From: Treponema sp.
Lineage (GTDB): Bacteria; Spirochaetota; Spirochaetia; Treponematales; Treponemataceae
Length of the DNA stretch: 64,000 nt
Assembly (NCBI GenBank): GCA_017617145.1
Contig: JAFZWX010000200.1
Coordinates: forward strand, 1 to 64,000
Direction: 5' to 3'
This document shows positions 61,921 to 64,000 of the stretch, piece after piece (position 1 is the stretch's first letter; every line of letters begins with the position of its first letter). Both the position numbers and the translations under genes were made by a program. The notes beneath the pieces were generated by a model. It saw only the letters and a program-made list of their open reading frames with translations. It was not told where the DNA came from and searched no databases.

Positions 61921-64000
61921 ATTATAAGTCACTGCCTGTTTATGAACAGAAACAAAAAATACTCGACTGCATGGAAAATAATAAAGTTGTAATTGTAGAA
62001 AGTCCAACAGGTTCGGGTAAAACAACACAGATTCCTGTTATTTTGTATGAAGCAGGTTATGCAACAAACGGAATGATAGCCGTTACACAGCCAAGACGAA
62101 TTGCTGCTTTGAGTGTTAGTGAATTTATTGCAAAGCAGATGAATACACCATACCTGGGACTCGTCGGTTACAAAATGCGTTTTGAAGATAACACCGGTCC
62201 AGACACACGCATAAAAATTATGACCGATGGAATACTGCTTCAGGAAATGAAGCTTGACCCGTGGCTTAGCAAATACAGTGTTGTAATGGTAGATGAAGCA
62301 CATGAACGAAGCTTGAATATCGATTTTATTCTGGGACTTCTAAAACGTGTTCTTGCAGAGCGCTCGGACTTTCATGTAATTGTTTCTTCTGCAACTATGA
62401 ATACTCAGGCATTCAGCGAATATTTTGACGGTGCGCCTATAGTTTCAATAGACACAATAACGTACCCGGTTAGTGTAATTTATGACCCTATTCAAGGCGG
62501 AGCAACAACTTCAACAGAGGCTGGCTGCGACATTCTTTTGAGTAAGATTTGTGCAACTGTAGACCGCGTCCTGGATAACGATGAAGGAAGTGACATAAAC
62601 GGCGGAATCCTTATTTTTCTTCCTGGTGAAAAAATTATTAAGGATTGTGTTGAACGGCTTCTTCATTGCCCTTTTAGCAGGCATTTACATATTATGCCTT
62701 TATACGGTCGTCTTGCTAAAGAAGAACAGGAACGTGTTTTTGAAGACCCTCCTGCCGGAAAGAAAAAGGTAGTAGTTACAACTAACATTGCCGAAACCTC
62801 TGTTACAATTCACGACATTACAACTGTTATTGATTCAGGTCTTGCAAAGCTTAACTTTTACAGCCCGCGTACCTTTACTTCAAGCTTAAATGAAACTCCA
62901 GTTTCTAAGGCAAGCTGTAATCAGCGAAAAGGTCGTGCCGGTCGTACACATGAAGGAACCTGCTACCGTCTTTACAGCCGCAAAGATTTTGAAGCACGAC
63001 CACTGTACACAACAGAAGAAATCTACCGAACCGATTTAAGTGAAGTTGTTCTTCGCATGGCAGAACTTGGCATTACTGATTTTTATAATTTTGATTTTAT
63101 TGCTTCTCCTGGACGAGAAGGCATTATTGGTGCAGTAGATACTCTTCATATGCTTGGTGCTTTAGACGATGACAACACTCTTTCGGCAATCGGTAAAATG
63201 ATGGTAATATTCCCGCTTGAACCGCGCATCAGCCGAATAATTGTTGAATCTATAATGCGGTTCCCTGATGTTATTGAAAAAACACTTATTGCAGCTGCAT
63301 TTCTTAGTGCAAACTCTCCTTTTATTCTACCACCTAATGAAGAAATGGAAGCACGCAAAGCACATCACCGTTTCCGCGATATGCAGGGAGATTTTGGAAC
63401 TTACATAAATCTTTTCCGCGCATACAAAGACACTGACAACCGCGAAAAGTTCTGCAAAAAAAATTATCTTGATGAACGCGTAATGGCCGAAATTGACAAC
63501 ATTAAATGGCAGCTTGGAGAAATTGTAGGCGAAAAGCTTGGGCTTCCTATTGTAGAAAATGGCGGAAACATGAGCGACTATCTTTGCTGTATTGCTGCGG
63601 GTATGATTCAGTTTGTATGTATACGCACCGGACGCGAAAATTACCGTTCTCTTACAGCAGACCATATATGCATTCATCCGGGCTCTGTAATGTTCAGACA
63701 AGATCCTCTTTTTATTGTTGCCGGTGAAATTGTCCGAACCAGCCGAATTTTTGCAATGAGCGTTTCACCACTTACAAAACCAATGCTTGATATTATTAAT
63801 CCAAAGCTGTTTGAAAGACTGAAGGCTTGTAAAACTACAATAAAAGAAGAAGACATGTCATTATCGGGCAAAACTGTGTCATTGTCGGTCAAAACTGTGT
63901 CATTGTCGGGCTTGACCCGACAATCTAAAAAGAAAGATTCCCGTGTCAAGCACGGGAATGACATTGGTCGTTCTGGGAATGACATTGGTCGTTCTGGGAA
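61911..64000 (+). CDS. DEAH-box ATP-dependent helicase (HrpA/HrpB-like), partial, with in-frame repeats
   Basis: Open from ATG at 61911 to the window edge (696 codons, no stop). Helicase motifs: ESPTGSGKTTQIP (I), VTQPRRIAA (Ia), VVMVDEAHERSL (DEAH), SSATMN (III), TNIAETSVTI (V) and QRKGRAGRTHEGTCYRLYS (VI), then HA2-like and OB-fold regions ending near FERLKACKTTIKEED. It should unwind RNA; a ribosome role is known for HrpA relatives. After residue about 648 the frame crosses palindromic repeats and encodes VSLSxKT and GNDIGRS heptapeptide units. AAAGGA precedes the ATG within capA. The true end lies beyond the window. Confidence 0.9.
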   Translation, partial: MAIDYKSLPVYEQKQKILDCMENNKVVIVESPTGSGKTTQIPVILYEAGYATNGMIAVTQPRRIAALSVSEFIAKQMNTPYLGLVGYKMRFEDNTGPDTRIKIMTDGILLQEMKLDPWLSKYSVVMVDEAHERSLNIDFILGLLKRVLAERSDFHVIVSSATMNTQAFSEYFDGAPIVSIDTITYPVSVIYDPIQGGATTSTEAGCDILLSKICATVDRVLDNDEGSDINGGILIFLPGEKIIKDCVERLLHCPFSRHLHIMPLYGRLAKEEQERVFEDPPAGKKKVVVTTNIAETSVTIHDITTVIDSGLAKLNFYSPRTFTSSLNETPVSKASCNQRKGRAGRTHEGTCYRLYSRKDFEARPLYTTEEIYRTDLSEVVLRMAELGITDFYNFDFIASPGREGIIGAVDTLHMLGALDDDNTLSAIGKMMVIFPLEPRISRIIVESIMRFPDVIEKTLIAAAFLSANSPFILPPNEEMEARKAHHRFRDMQGDFGTYINLFRAYKDTDNREKFCKKNYLDERVMAEIDNIKWQLGEIVGEKLGLPIVENGGNMSDYLCCIAAGMIQFVCIRTGRENYRSLTADHICIHPGSVMFRQDPLFIVAGEIVRTSRIFAMSVSPLTKPMLDIINPKLFERLKACKTTIKEEDMSLSGKTVSLSVKTVSLSGLTRQSKKKDSRVKHGNDIGRSGNDIGRSG
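63855..64000. repeat. REP array with 21-base tandem half-units, in frame
   Basis: Two units of the form TGTCATTRTCGGKCAAAACT (63855-63875, 63876-63896) run into the full palindrome GTCATTGTCGGGCTTGACCC onward. GATTCCCGTGTCAAGCACGG onward follows at 63936-63963. The 3' half GGGAATGACATTGGTCGTTC then repeats at 63954-63974 and 63975-63995. All units are 21 bases long, so the helicase frame stays open. Confidence 0.88.

Noticed and set aside
63674..63985. 103-codon minus-strand frame starting MSFPERPMSFPCLTRES
   Set aside because: It is the complement of the repeat array in the helicase gene, and the plus-strand helicase frame is clearly the coding one.
63855..64000. CRISPR array
   Set aside because: Repeats are 21 bases, directly adjacent without unique spacers, palindromic and in a coding frame.
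1..64000. tRNA, rRNA or riboswitch genes
   Set aside because: The longest gene-free stretches (about 150-280 bases) were read on both strands. No cloverleaf with TTCRA arm, no rRNA segment and no riboswitch core I know was found.

Overview
The window looks like chromosomal DNA of a host-associated treponeme or a close relative (Spirochaetota). This rests on low-GC, A/T-biased codon use, many Treponema-style lipoproteins, a diderm envelope set (BamA, Skp, TamB, LptD, LolC/D/E) with a c-di-AMP phosphodiesterase of the PgpH type, a chemotaxis receptor and CheW, and plant-oligosaccharide enzymes (GH8, GH3) that suggest a rumen or gut species. The genus is inferred from gene content, not from a marker gene.

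Layout. 1-300: 3' end of a plus-strand gene cut by the window edge, possibly from a phage-type polyvalent protein. 402-10100: minus-strand run of a large lipoprotein, a LysM/degenerate M23 protein, an HD-domain hydrolase, an unrecognised helical protein, RecN, NAD kinase, a DegT-like aminotransferase and CheW. 10378-29493: minus-strand run holding ComF, MutS, Skp/OmpH, BamA, TamB, two LolC/E permeases around LolD, a lipoprotein, FtsY, a PEGA-like exported protein and PrfB, which needs a programmed +1 frameshift. From PrfB to MutS no gap exceeds about 42 bases. 29702-36622: PhoH, PgpH-like HD protein, YbeY, CorC, a TPR protein and an FN3-like exported protein. 36865-46695: amino-acid ABC importer, GH8 exo-oligoxylanase, UvrA and LptD. 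46848-54736: Na+/solute symporter (plus), methyl-accepting chemotaxis protein (minus), then GT8 glycosyltransferase and an inverted-domain GH3 glycosidase (plus). 54798-64000: IMP dehydrogenase and a 1138-residue Ig-like lipoprotein (minus), then a small exported protein, a CapA-like lipoprotein and a DEAH helicase that runs off the right edge (plus).

How it fits together. BamA, Skp and TamB build outer-membrane proteins, LolCDE sorts lipoproteins, LptD assembles an outer-leaflet glycolipid or a functional substitute, and FtsY feeds the Sec translocon. RecN, MutS and UvrA give DNA repair, and YbeY with PhoH RNA maturation. The importer, symporter, GH8, GH3 and MCP suit a motile sugar and amino-acid scavenger.

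The least ordinary content is between and inside genes. (1) Four hairpins of 88-90 bases and one of 130 bases sit in gene junctions. Most share an asymmetric GGA/GGGA internal loop held between stems that differ in sequence yet still pair. Three also share an apical loop TTCCTCT or a near match. A sixth hairpin is similar in outline only. (2) A short palindromic repeat with the core CGGGTCAAGCCCG (and relatives) lies between genes and also inside three reading frames: at the C-terminus of a lipoprotein, in the N-terminal leader of LptD, and as 21-base in-frame tandem units in the helicase. No CRISPR array, rRNA, tRNA or complete insertion sequence was seen.
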